DNA from: Rickettsiales bacterium UBA1997
Lineage (GTDB): Bacteria; Pseudomonadota; Alphaproteobacteria; Rickettsiales; UBA1997
Assembly: GCA_002335845.1 (NCBI GenBank)
Contig: DDCV01000023.1
Span: 1-11,061, forward strand
Direction of reading: 5' to 3'
Length of the DNA stretch: 11,061 nt
Below the pieces are notes generated by a model that was given only the letters and a program-made list of their open reading frames with translations, ran no database searches and had not been told where the DNA came from. A program made the position numbers and the translations under genes. Within the stretch, counting starts at the first letter, position 1, and every line of letters starts with the position of its first letter. This document shows positions 1 to 6,997 of this stretch, in pieces.

Positions 1-1074
1 CGAGCTAACATTCCATTGATCTTTGTCTTGATTATTTTTTGAAAATACAGTGGCGCTTTCTAAGAATCCGCCCTCTAGATCTCCAGAGCGCAATTTTTCT
101 ATTAGATTTTTCCCTTCCCTTGGATGAACGCTTAAACAAACAAATTCCCCATGAAATTTATGATGAGCATAAGGAGGGAAGTTAAGTACAATCATTGAAT
201 TATTAGGAAAATCTAGGTGCACCTTGCTATCTTCTCTTTCATCTGGATTTTCGGCAATACCACAAAAATTAAGAGTAACTCCAGCAGCTTTATTTGTTGT
301 TATAATATGAAGACTTCGTTGTCCTGGATGATAATGCATCGCAGTCGCTTCACCTTTTTGCGCATTAATATCAACAGCTTCGAAGCTCATTAATGTTCCG
401 CTGCTTGGGTTAAAAGTTGTGGGAGGATAAACTCTTGAAGTTACTTCTTCATAAAAATTTTCTTTTTTATAGTCTCTATAAATTTTAGTCTGCAATTCTA
501 ATGTTAATCTTTTTGCATCATCAGGCTCTAAATTACAAACCGTATGCATTGAGTATCTATTTTTATTTTTTTCATGGTCCAGAACCTCCTCCAATTCTGT
601 CAAATCTAAAACCACCGTTTTTTCTGGCTCTTCAGAAGAAATTAAAAATGGCACGTGCTGCCTAATATTTAGGACTCCCATTGTTCCAGCTTCAATTTTA
701 CATTTATGTTTAAGCAATTCTGAAGGTGAAGTGGATTTGGATGGCATTATACCAAGATCACCATATTTTATATTAACATCAGAAGATGATTCAATTAGCA
801 TACTACCGAACTCATCTTGTTGCGAGGTTTTTACATCCTGCACTGCAACTTGCATAACCTTTGGAGTTTTTACATCTAGTATACTTGATTTTCCTCCTTT
901 TATAGAAGATGAGGCAGCTAAAAGGTCATTGCGATCTTTGTTGTTTTGAATAACAACATAATCAACTAATGGAAGTGACGAGCCCGATAATTTACGAGAA
1001 AAATTCCTAACATAATTTTGATAGGATCCTGGATTAACCGTATTTAAAACTTGTTTTAAAAGATTCTGTCTCAT
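1..1074 (-). CDS. Cupin-domain protein of unknown function (partial, C-terminus off the left edge)
   Basis: An open frame of 358 codons runs from an ATG at 1074 to the window edge without a stop. I do not recognise the family. Residues about 240-320 look like a cupin beta-barrel. There is a glycine, five residues, then HYHPG (His247, His249) with Arg253, and about 50 residues later a second motif FPPYAHHKFHG (residues 299-309; His304, His305, His308). These match the two metal-binding cupin motifs, although the usual Glu of motif 1 is not evident. Residues 1-230 are hydrophilic, with no signal peptide or membrane segment, and resemble nothing I know. The ATG overlaps the lysR stop (ATGA), so the two are probably co-transcribed and translationally coupled. 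A metal-dependent dioxygenase, isomerase or ligand-binding role is possible, but the substrate cannot be read from the sequence. The coding call is strong; the cupin call is moderate. Confidence 0.75.
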   Translation of the reverse strand, partial: MRQNLLKQVLNTVNPGSYQNYVRNFSRKLSGSSLPLVDYVVIQNNKDRNDLLAASSSIKGGKSSILDVKTPKVMQVAVQDVKTSQQDEFGSMLIESSSDVNIKYGDLGIMPSKSTSPSELLKHKCKIEAGTMGVLNIRQHVPFLISSEEPEKTVVLDLTELEEVLDHEKNKNRYSMHTVCNLEPDDAKRLTLELQTKIYRDYKKENFYEEVTSRVYPPTTFNPSSGTLMSFEAVDINAQKGEATAMHYHPGQRSLHIITTNKAAGVTLNFCGIAENPDEREDSKVHLDFPNNSMIVLNFPPYAHHKFHGEFVCLSVHPREGKNLIEKLRSGDLEGGFLESATVFSKNNQDKDQWNVSS

Positions 1075-2024
1075 GTTTTTATTTTATCTTGTTGAGATTC
1101 TAATAATTTTTCTTCCTGCAGTGATTTAATGAAAGATTTTGCAAGGCCAGTGAAAATTTTACCTTTTTTAAATAAAACTCCGTAAACCATTTCGGGAAAG
1201 TAATTGGTTAATATTTTTCCTACTAAATCACTATTTTTTTCACCTTCAAGAACAATATTTGAAATTATTGCAACTCCAATATTATTGCTAACAAATCTCT
1301 TTAGAATTTCCCAATCTGACATCTCAAACTCTACACTGCTTTTAAGATTGCTGGCTCTAGTGATCTCTTCAAAAGCAGGCAGAGTTATAAATTTTGGATC
1401 AATTCTTAGAAGTTCATATTTACTTACATCAGACAATACAATATCTTTTTTTGTTGCGAGCGGATGATCCTTCCTAACTAACAAGATTGGCTGATAAGTA
1501 GCAATTGTTATAAAATCTAATTCTACCGGTAATTCGCCTTTCGCAATGGGATAAATAAACATATCAATTTCATCATTAAGCAATCTCTTGATGGCATCAC
1601 TTTTTTCTAAATTACGAATTTTAAATTTTGCGTTACCGTGCATACTTTTAAATTTTTCTATATATTTCGGCAATATATAAGAAATGCTAACATGATTTGC
1701 GGCAAGATTTATGGTATTTGATTTTTTTGCCTCTGCATGATTGATAAAAGTTTTAAACAAATCTTCAATCCCCTGAATATAGGGGGCTGAACACATATAT
1801 AACAGTTTTCCTTCTTCAGTAATTTTAATTCTTTTCTTATCTCTATCGAAAAGCTTAACGTTAAGATCTCGCTCTAAAGATTGAATTTGCAGTGTGATTG
1901 CTGATTGAGATAAGCCTATTTTTAATGCCGCCTTAGATATGCTCTGAGACTGAACTGTATAATAAAATCCTTTTAACTGCTGCAAGCGGTTATGCTTGTA
2001 ATAAAATTGTTTTGGTAATTGCAT
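1071..2024 (-). CDS. LysR-family transcriptional regulator
   Basis: A 317-residue protein of normal LysR length. The N-terminal winged helix-turn-helix spans residues about 13-72. Its recognition region begins SISKAALKIGLSQSAITLQI (from residue 28) and is followed by LERDLNVKLFDRD and the wing ITEEGKLLY. Residues about 98-300 form the periplasmic-binding-protein-like effector domain, with the typical TINLAANHVSISYILP beginning and a DHPLA segment near the middle. The start at 2024 leaves 12 residues before the HTH, which is acceptable. The gene lies head-to-head with a soluble histidine kinase and overlaps the downstream cupin gene by 4 bases. LysR proteins usually control a neighbouring unit and themselves in response to a small metabolite, so the cupin operon and the divergent kinase are the likely targets. 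The effector is unknown. Confidence 0.95.
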   Translation of the reverse strand: MQLPKQFYYKHNRLQQLKGFYYTVQSQSISKAALKIGLSQSAITLQIQSLERDLNVKLFDRDKKRIKITEEGKLLYMCSAPYIQGIEDLFKTFINHAEAKKSNTINLAANHVSISYILPKYIEKFKSMHGNAKFKIRNLEKSDAIKRLLNDEIDMFIYPIAKGELPVELDFITIATYQPILLVRKDHPLATKKDIVLSDVSKYELLRIDPKFITLPAFEEITRASNLKSSVEFEMSDWEILKRFVSNNIGVAIISNIVLEGEKNSDLVGKILTNYFPEMVYGVLFKKGKIFTGLAKSFIKSLQEEKLLESQQDKIKT

Positions 2025-2058
2025 ATAAGCTAAGCTAATAATAGTATTTATTTAGATG

Positions 2059-2086
2059 ATTATAATTAGTTTGATTTAATTTTCAA
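2059..2086 (-). promoter_or_regulatory. Candidate sigma70-type promoter for lysR
   Basis: Read on the minus strand, TTGAAA (2086-2081) is followed after 16 bases by a perfect TATAAT (2064-2059). The predicted start of transcription is about 25-30 bases before the lysR ATG. The 109-base divergent region also serves the kinase on the other strand, for which no comparably good promoter is seen. LysR autorepression from this region would be typical of the family, but no operator is assigned. Confidence 0.5.
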
Positions 2087-2133
2087 TGAAGTTATTTAAC
2101 TCATTGGTTAATTTACTCAAATAATACCAAATT

Positions 2134-2895
2134 ATGACACGCAATAATCAAATACTACTGCCTCAAATTTCCCACGATCTTAGGAACTATATCAATGGTA
2201 TATCGGGCCTAGTGGGAATTATCTCTCAAAATATTAATAACTATCTAGCCGAACAGAAGCGGCGAGGAATAAGTTTAGATATTAATCTTCAAGAAATTCA
2301 CGAATGCGCTAACATGCTTTCCCCATATTCTATTGAAGCTATGCGTTATGTAGATGACTTGCTAAATAACTCTCAATTAAAATCTGATGAATTCACTCTC
2401 GGAAAGCTTGAGGATTGTAATGTTGGAGCGTTAGCCAAAGAGATGTCAGTCTTTAATCAAACTTTTGCTAAAGAACATCAGGTCACCATTAGAAGTTGCG
2501 TGGAGGAAGATCTTCCAACGTTTAGAACTGATATTCTTAGGTTAAAACAAATTCTTATCAATTTAACCACTAATGCGGTTAAATATAGCGAGATAGGAAG
2601 TATTGTTGATATTGATTGCAAGAGTTTTTCTGCTCCAAATCAAGATGATAAAAAATATATTAAAATTACTATCTCTGACTTTGGAATTGGAATGAGTGAA
2701 GAAGAAATTGCAATGGCATTAAATGGGCAAGGGCAGCAAATTGATAAAGCCATTTTGAATAAAGAAATTGATTCTCATGGGCTAGGAATGCCAATTGTTA
2801 AGCAGCTTGTTCAATTATTAGATATCGAGATGGAAATTGAATCCCAAAAAGGACTAGGAACAAAAGTTATACTCTCGCTCCCTTGCGTTAATTAG
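2134..2895 (+). CDS. Small soluble histidine kinase without sensor domain
   Basis: A 253-residue protein made only of a dimerisation/phosphoacceptor region and an ATPase domain. The H-box is SHDLRNYINGI with phosphoacceptor His14. The HATPase_c motifs follow: N-box LINLTTNAVKYS (catalytic Asn147), G1 box DFGIGMS (Asp182-Gly186), G2 box HGLGMPIVKQL (Gly216-Gly218) and the final KGLGTKVILSLP strand. There is no transmembrane segment, PAS, GAF or receiver domain, and only 13 residues precede the H-box. The phosphoacceptor helices (about residues 10-85) are long, with an extra segment near 40-60. No response regulator lies in the window. It is divergent from lysR and convergent with aroB. Input may come from a partner protein, or it may act as a phosphotransfer or regulatory kinase. 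The ATG has no recognisable ribosome binding site. A longer form with a missed N-terminus is unlikely, because the upstream bases hold the divergent promoter region. Confidence 0.92.
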   Translation: MTRNNQILLPQISHDLRNYINGISGLVGIISQNINNYLAEQKRRGISLDINLQEIHECANMLSPYSIEAMRYVDDLLNNSQLKSDEFTLGKLEDCNVGALAKEMSVFNQTFAKEHQVTIRSCVEEDLPTFRTDILRLKQILINLTTNAVKYSEIGSIVDIDCKSFSAPNQDDKKYIKITISDFGIGMSEEEIAMALNGQGQQIDKAILNKEIDSHGLGMPIVKQLVQLLDIEMEIESQKGLGTKVILSLPCVN

Positions 2896-2951
2896 TACGC
2901 GGGTTAATAGCTATATTGCATTAAAAAACTTTGTCTGGACTTTGTCATTAT

Positions 2952-4055
2952 CTAATTAGCCCCAAAATTTTGAATAACTATTTCAAATTCTTTTGTTGAA
3001 TCAAATTTTTTTATTACAGCATGACCAATGCCTTTTAGTAAAATAAATTTTGGCTGATTATTCTCCAACTTTTTATCCTTGGCTAAATATTTGATTAATT
3101 TTGACTTTTTCCAGCTGCTTTTTAGCGTCTTTAGCTCAAGATTAAAGCCGCAATCATTAAGGTGATCTTTGATTTCTTTGTAATCATCATTGCTAAGAAG
3201 GCCCTCATTGCATGACATTTGTGCGGCCATCAACATCCCAATAGCCACAGCTTCACCATGATTAAGAAGATTGCTATAAGATGTTTCAGCTTCTAAAACA
3301 TGACCAAAAGTATGGCCAAAATTTAGAATTGCCCTGACTCCCTTCTCTTTTTCATCGTCGCTAACGATTTGAGCCTTGATTTCACAAGAGCGCTTAACGG
3401 CATGAGATAACTTCTCTTCGTCAAGAAGCAAAATTTTTGAGAAGTTTTTAATTAAGAAATTATAAAATCTTTTATCGGAGGTGAGTGCGTATTTTAAAAT
3501 TTCAGCATAGCCAGCTCTTAGTTGGCGAAGAGGCAGGGTGGCTAAAAAATCAAGATCACAAATTACTAATTTTGGTTGGTAAAATGATCCTATTAAATTT
3601 TTACCAGCCTTGCAATTTACACCAGTTTTTCCACCAACAGAGCTATCAACCATTGACAGCAATGTGGTGGGGATTTGTATAAAATCAACGCCGCGCATTA
3701 ATAATGCCGCCGCAAGACCAGTTAAATCTCCTACCACTCCGCCGCCAATAGCAACAATAACTGAGTTGCGGTCAATACCTAGATCAAGAATTCTGTTGCA
3801 TAGATCTTCTAGCCCAGCAAATGATTTAGTTTGCTCACCCGCATCTGCAATTAATGTTTCAGCCTGAGGAAGAATCTTTTTTATATCGCCTAGATGGTGG
3901 TTGGCAACATTGTAGTCGGTTACAACAAAAACCTTGCTGTAATTACTTTTTTTAATAAAATCCGACAATTTGTTGATCGCTTTACTGCCAATAAAGACAT
4001 CGTAACTCCTGTCTTTTAAATCAACGGTGATTTTTTCTAAAATGCTGTTGGTCAT
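2952..4055 (-). CDS. aroB: 3-dehydroquinate synthase
   Basis: A 367-residue cytoplasmic enzyme that converts DAHP to 3-dehydroquinate, the second step of the shikimate pathway, using NAD+ and a divalent metal. Visible motifs are the NAD-binding AIGGGVVGDLTG (102-113), the PTTLLSMVDSSVGGKTGVN block (129-147) and the metal and active-site residues Glu185 (AGYAEILKYA), His248 and His252 (NFGHTFGH) and His266 (NHGEAVAIGM). Length is normal and all key residues are present. The ATG overlaps the aroK stop by 4 bases, so aroK-aroB is a translationally coupled pair, a common arrangement in proteobacteria. The gene ends 56 bases from the convergent kinase gene, and I see no convincing terminator in that gap. 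Confidence 0.97.
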   Translation of the reverse strand: MTNSILEKITVDLKDRSYDVFIGSKAINKLSDFIKKSNYSKVFVVTDYNVANHHLGDIKKILPQAETLIADAGEQTKSFAGLEDLCNRILDLGIDRNSVIVAIGGGVVGDLTGLAAALLMRGVDFIQIPTTLLSMVDSSVGGKTGVNCKAGKNLIGSFYQPKLVICDLDFLATLPLRQLRAGYAEILKYALTSDKRFYNFLIKNFSKILLLDEEKLSHAVKRSCEIKAQIVSDDEKEKGVRAILNFGHTFGHVLEAETSYSNLLNHGEAVAIGMLMAAQMSCNEGLLSNDDYKEIKDHLNDCGFNLELKTLKSSWKKSKLIKYLAKDKKLENNQPKFILLKGIGHAVIKKFDSTKEFEIVIQNFGAN

Positions 4056-4561
4056 GATTTATTGTATTTGATTATTTCATCAACAATCCTATCGCTGCTT
4101 TTATTGGCAACATCAATTGTGATATCAGATTGTTTATAAATTGGATTTCTTTTATTGATTAAATCAAGAAGGATTTTTCTTTTGTCGCCACAATTGAGCA
4201 ATGGTCTATTATTCTTATTCTTAAGTCTATTAAAAATCACATCTATATCAGCTTTAAGCCATATTGTCACAGATTTTTTACTTAATTCTTGTCTAATTTC
4301 ATCATTGATATAAGACCCTCCTCCTAAGGCAAGGACAATATTCTCATTTCGAGAAATAAGCTCAAAAATAAGATTTTTTTCAATCTGGCGAAAATCATCT
4401 TCGCCACCATCTTTAAAAATCTGAGAAATAGTTTTGCCGGCCCTATCTTCTATTTCGCAATCGCTATCGATAAAGTAATAATCAATTTTATCTGCTAGCT
4501 TTTTACCAATAGTTGACTTGCCAACGCCCATTATACCATTTAGGGCAATAATATTTTTCAT
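4052..4561 (-). CDS. aroK: Shikimate kinase
   Basis: A 169-residue P-loop kinase that phosphorylates the 3-hydroxyl of shikimate with ATP. The Walker A loop is GIMGVGKST (9-17). The shikimate-binding residues are present: Asp32 and Asp34 in IDSD, Arg58 in DDFRQIE and the GGG at 80-82 in LALGGGS. The lid region carries NRPLL (Arg119), and KRNPIYK supplies Arg138. It is the first gene of the minus-strand aroK-aroB pair and is divergent from the Bax inhibitor-1 gene. aroK and aroL are not distinguishable by sequence alone; aroK is the usual name next to aroB. Keeping these two genes indicates that the organism makes chorismate itself, provided the remaining shikimate genes exist elsewhere. Confidence 0.96.
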   Translation of the reverse strand: MKNIIALNGIMGVGKSTIGKKLADKIDYYFIDSDCEIEDRAGKTISQIFKDGGEDDFRQIEKNLIFELISRNENIVLALGGGSYINDEIRQELSKKSVTIWLKADIDVIFNRLKNKNNRPLLNCGDKRKILLDLINKRNPIYKQSDITIDVANKSSDRIVDEIIKYNKS

Positions 4562-4591
4562 AGTTGAAAAACCCTTGACTAAGAATTAAAT

Positions 4592-4630
4592 TTAAGTTAA
4601 TTAAACTTAGCTAATGCTTGGTTAATTAAC
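4592..4630. promoter_or_regulatory. Two AT-rich palindromes in the aroK / Bax inhibitor-1 divergent region
   Basis: TAAGTT (4593-4598) and AACTTA (4604-4609) form an inverted repeat with a 5-base centre. GTTAATTAAC (4621-4630) is a perfect 10-bp palindrome. Both contain GTTAATTAA (4596-4604 and 4621-4629), 25 bases apart. They lie in the only region that can hold the promoters of both divergent genes, so operators are possible. In such AT-rich DNA, chance palindromes are common. A TTGACT at 4575-4580 could be a plus-strand -35 box but has no good partner. Confidence 0.3.
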
Positions 4631-4664
4631 AAAGCTACAATAATAACTTAATTTATAGAATAAA

Positions 4665-5387
4665 ATGTCTAATTTTGGCGATAAATCTTTTTCACATGCG
4701 TCAAGTGCAGGTAAAACAACTACTTATGACGCTTCTTTGAGAGCATATATGCTTAGAGTTTATAATCATATGTCAGTAGCTCTTGGTATCTCTGGCGCAG
4801 TTGCCTTTATGGTTGCTAATATTCCGGCCTTGGCTAACCTTATTTTTGGCACCCCTCTAGCTTGGGTTGTAATGCTAGCACCTCTTGGTTTTGTTTTTTT
4901 CTTTAGCTACAAATTAAACTCCATTTCAGCGCAGCAAGCAAAGAAATATCTCTATATTTTTGCTGCTCTTATGGGCCTATCTCTAGCTTCGATATTCCTA
5001 GCCTATACTGCAGCAAGTGTTACTAGAGTATTTTTTATCACAGCTTCAGTTTTTGGCGCCATGAGTCTTTATGGCTACACAACTAAAAAAGATCTTACTT
5101 CTCTAGGGTCATTTTTAATGATGGGACTTTTTGCAATCATAATCTCAATGGTAGTAAATATCTTCCTAAAAAGCCCAGCTCTTTACTTCGCTATTTCAAT
5201 AATCGGCTCTTTGATTTTTATCGGCCTTACCGCTTATGATACACAAAAAATCAAGCAAGGGTACTACCAATTTGCTGGCAATAGCGAATTGTCAAATAAA
5301 ATGGCTGTAACCGGAGCTTTAAATCTTTATATGGATTTCATTAATCTGTTCATCATGCTAATGCGTCTTTTTGGTGAAAGAAGATAA
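4665..5387 (+). CDS. Bax inhibitor-1 / YccA family inner-membrane protein
   Basis: A 240-residue protein with a hydrophilic N-terminus of about 30 residues and seven hydrophobic segments (near 36-55, 60-80, 95-115, 121-138, 148-168, 173-190, 216-236). This is the layout of the BI-1/TMBIM family. Diagnostic motifs are GLTAYDTQKIK (Asp192) before the last helix and ALNLYMDFINLF (Asp224) within it. The family's paired aspartates form a pH-sensing, calcium-leak related site in studied members such as BsYetJ. In E. coli, YccA modulates the FtsH protease. The role here is inferred only at the level of a membrane stress or ion-homeostasis protein. It is a single-gene unit: divergent from aroK and closed by a strong terminator at 5402-5433. 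Confidence 0.95.
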   Translation: MSNFGDKSFSHASSAGKTTTYDASLRAYMLRVYNHMSVALGISGAVAFMVANIPALANLIFGTPLAWVVMLAPLGFVFFFSYKLNSISAQQAKKYLYIFAALMGLSLASIFLAYTAASVTRVFFITASVFGAMSLYGYTTKKDLTSLGSFLMMGLFAIIISMVVNIFLKSPALYFAISIIGSLIFIGLTAYDTQKIKQGYYQFAGNSELSNKMAVTGALNLYMDFINLFIMLMRLFGERR

Positions 5388-5401
5388 TATAATCCCTATT
5401 T

Positions 5402-5433
5402 CCTCACCTTGCTGCAACAAGGTGAGGTTTTTT
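5402..5433 (+). terminator. Intrinsic terminator after the Bax inhibitor-1 gene
   Basis: A perfect 10-bp stem, CCTCACCTTG (5402-5411) with CAAGGTGAGG (5418-5427), closes a 6-base loop and is followed at once by six T residues (5428-5433). It begins 15 bases after the stop codon. This is the only textbook intrinsic terminator in the window. Confidence 0.96.
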
Positions 5434-5461
5434 GACCCTGAAGATCTTATCACTTTTTAAA

Positions 5462-5755
5462 ATGGTTTTACTAATCTATCAAAATCCTAAATCAGCAACA
5501 CAGTCAGGCAGAAAAAATATTGGTAAATGGTATGCTAAATTTATTGAGGAAGATAATGTTCGCTATAGAGAAAATCTGATGGGATGGATATCAGCTAACA
5601 ACACTAATTCGCAGTTAAAATATCAATTTGCTAGTAAAGATTTGGCTATAAAATTTGCCCAAAATCATAATTATGATTATATCATAAAAGAAGCTGCAAA
5701 GACACGAATTAAACCAAAATCATATTCTGCCAATTTTACAAAACCAATTCTTTAG
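5462..5755 (+). CDS. NDUFS4-type complex I accessory subunit (ETC complex I conserved region)
   Basis: A 97-residue soluble protein of the family named ETC complex I subunit conserved region, homologous to the mitochondrial 18-kDa NDUFS4 subunit. The family pattern is clear: QSGRKNIGKWYAKF (14-27), LMGWISANNT (39-48), a central FASKDLAIKFAQ segment and the C-terminal PKSYSANF (85-92). In Alphaproteobacteria it is an accessory subunit of NADH:ubiquinone oxidoreductase at the cytoplasmic arm. I chose the ATG at 5462. An upstream in-frame TTG at 5432 lies in the T-tract of the terminator and would add a non-conserved decapeptide. No Shine-Dalgarno is present. It leads a tight plus-strand cluster, with glutamate-cysteine ligase starting 9 bases after its stop. 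No other complex I gene is nearby. Confidence 0.9.
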   Translation: MVLLIYQNPKSATQSGRKNIGKWYAKFIEEDNVRYRENLMGWISANNTNSQLKYQFASKDLAIKFAQNHNYDYIIKEAAKTRIKPKSYSANFTKPIL

Positions 5756-5764
5756 AATAACTGA

Positions 5765-6997
5765 ATGCAATCTATTGAAATAACAAGTCTATTAGCGCAG
5801 CAGATCAAAAAAAAGAGTCAGCAGCTAGATAGCTTCTTTGCCGATAGATTTACCCAAAGCCCCGCTCTTTTTTATAACTCCGTGGATATTAGAAATAGCG
5901 GCTTTAAAATCTCTGCCGTTGACACTAACTGCTTTCCAGCTGGATTTAATAATCTAGCGCCAATCTCAATATCTGCAGCACAGAAACAGGCGCATATTTT
6001 TTTAGAAAAAAATTTTCCAAATACAAAAAATATTTTAATAATTCCAGAAAGCCATACCCGAAATCTAAATTATCTTGAAAATATCAGGAGCTTGCAAAGA
6101 ATTCTGGAATCTAGCTATAACGTAAAAATCGGCACTTTAATTTCTGAGATTACCTCTGCAACAGAGTTTAAAACAGCATTAGGCAATGAGATTGATTTGC
6201 ATCCAATTATTAAAAACAAAGATAGATTAGAATTAGCTAATTTTATGCCAGATGTCATTATTTTAAATAATGATTTGTCAGAAGGCTTGCCGCAAATATT
6301 TGATAATTGTTCAACACCAATAATCCCATCAACCAAAATTGGCTGGTATAATCGTAGTAAATTTGCTCATTTTACAAAATATAATGAAATTGCCACAGAA
6401 ATTGCCGCAATATTAGAAGTAGATCCTTGGCTCATATCGGCTATATGCGATATTTCTAGCAATATAAACTTTAAAGAAAGGTCAGGAATAGAGGATTTGT
6501 CACAAAAAGTTGAAAATTTGTTAGCAAAAATAAGCCAAAAATATCAAGAATTTAATATAAACAAATCTCCATATTGCTTTGTTAAGGCCGATAGCGGGAC
6601 CTATGGGATGGCAGTTTGGCGCGTTACTTCGGCATCTGATATATTGGCAATCAATAAAAAAGACCGCAATAAAATGAGCGTTACCAAAGGATCAATACAA
6701 AATACTCGTGTAATAATACAAGAAGGCATTCCAACTACAAGCAAGATCGACAACATTCCAGCTGAGTCCATGATCTACATGATAGGAGGTGAGGTTATGG
6801 CTGATTTATTTAGAGTTAATGATACTCGCGATGATCTCAGCAGCCTTAACTCAGCAGGAGCAAAGTTTTATGACGGCGCTGATCTATATTATTCAAGAAT
6901 TGTGCCGCAATATAAAGGCAATAATTTGTCGGTAGTTAATGAATTAATTTCTAAAATAGCAGCTCTAGCCAGCTCGCAAGAAATAGCAAAATTATGA
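5765..6997 (+). CDS. gshA: Glutamate-cysteine ligase (proteobacterial single-domain type)
   Basis: A 410-residue enzyme that joins glutamate and cysteine with ATP, the first step of glutathione synthesis. It belongs to the GshA group first noted in acidophilic and other proteobacteria, which is unrelated in length to the E. coli enzyme. Motifs I recognise are VDTNCFPAGFNN (52-63), IPESHTRNLNYLEN (93-106), KIGWYNRSKFAHF (191-203), the ATP-grasp-like FVKADSGTYGMAVWRV (272-287), VIIQEGIPT (316-324) and YMIGGEVMADLFRVN (338-352). Length and motifs indicate an intact gene. It overlaps the next gene by ATGA at 6994-6997. No gshB (glutathione synthetase) lies in the window, so whether the product goes on to glutathione is inferred. 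Confidence 0.92.
   Translation: MQSIEITSLLAQQIKKKSQQLDSFFADRFTQSPALFYNSVDIRNSGFKISAVDTNCFPAGFNNLAPISISAAQKQAHIFLEKNFPNTKNILIIPESHTRNLNYLENIRSLQRILESSYNVKIGTLISEITSATEFKTALGNEIDLHPIIKNKDRLELANFMPDVIILNNDLSEGLPQIFDNCSTPIIPSTKIGWYNRSKFAHFTKYNEIATEIAAILEVDPWLISAICDISSNINFKERSGIEDLSQKVENLLAKISQKYQEFNINKSPYCFVKADSGTYGMAVWRVTSASDILAINKKDRNKMSVTKGSIQNTRVIIQEGIPTTSKIDNIPAESMIYMIGGEVMADLFRVNDTRDDLSSLNSAGAKFYDGADLYYSRIVPQYKGNNLSVVNELISKIAALASSQEIAKL

Noticed and set aside
731..949. Plus-strand 72-codon frame
   Set aside because: It is antisense to the well-formed cupin-protein reading frame and shows no recognisable protein features.
2896..2951. Terminator between the convergent kinase and aroB genes
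   Set aside because: Only 5-bp arms (TTAAT/ATTAA) with no T-tract were found. The ACTTTGTC direct repeat (2928-2935, 2939-2946, again at 8515-8522) is not palindromic and is probably chance.
5432..5461. TTG start at 5432 for the NDUFS4-like gene
   Set aside because: It lies in the T-tract of the terminator and adds ten residues unlike the family; the ATG at 5462 gives the expected N-terminus.
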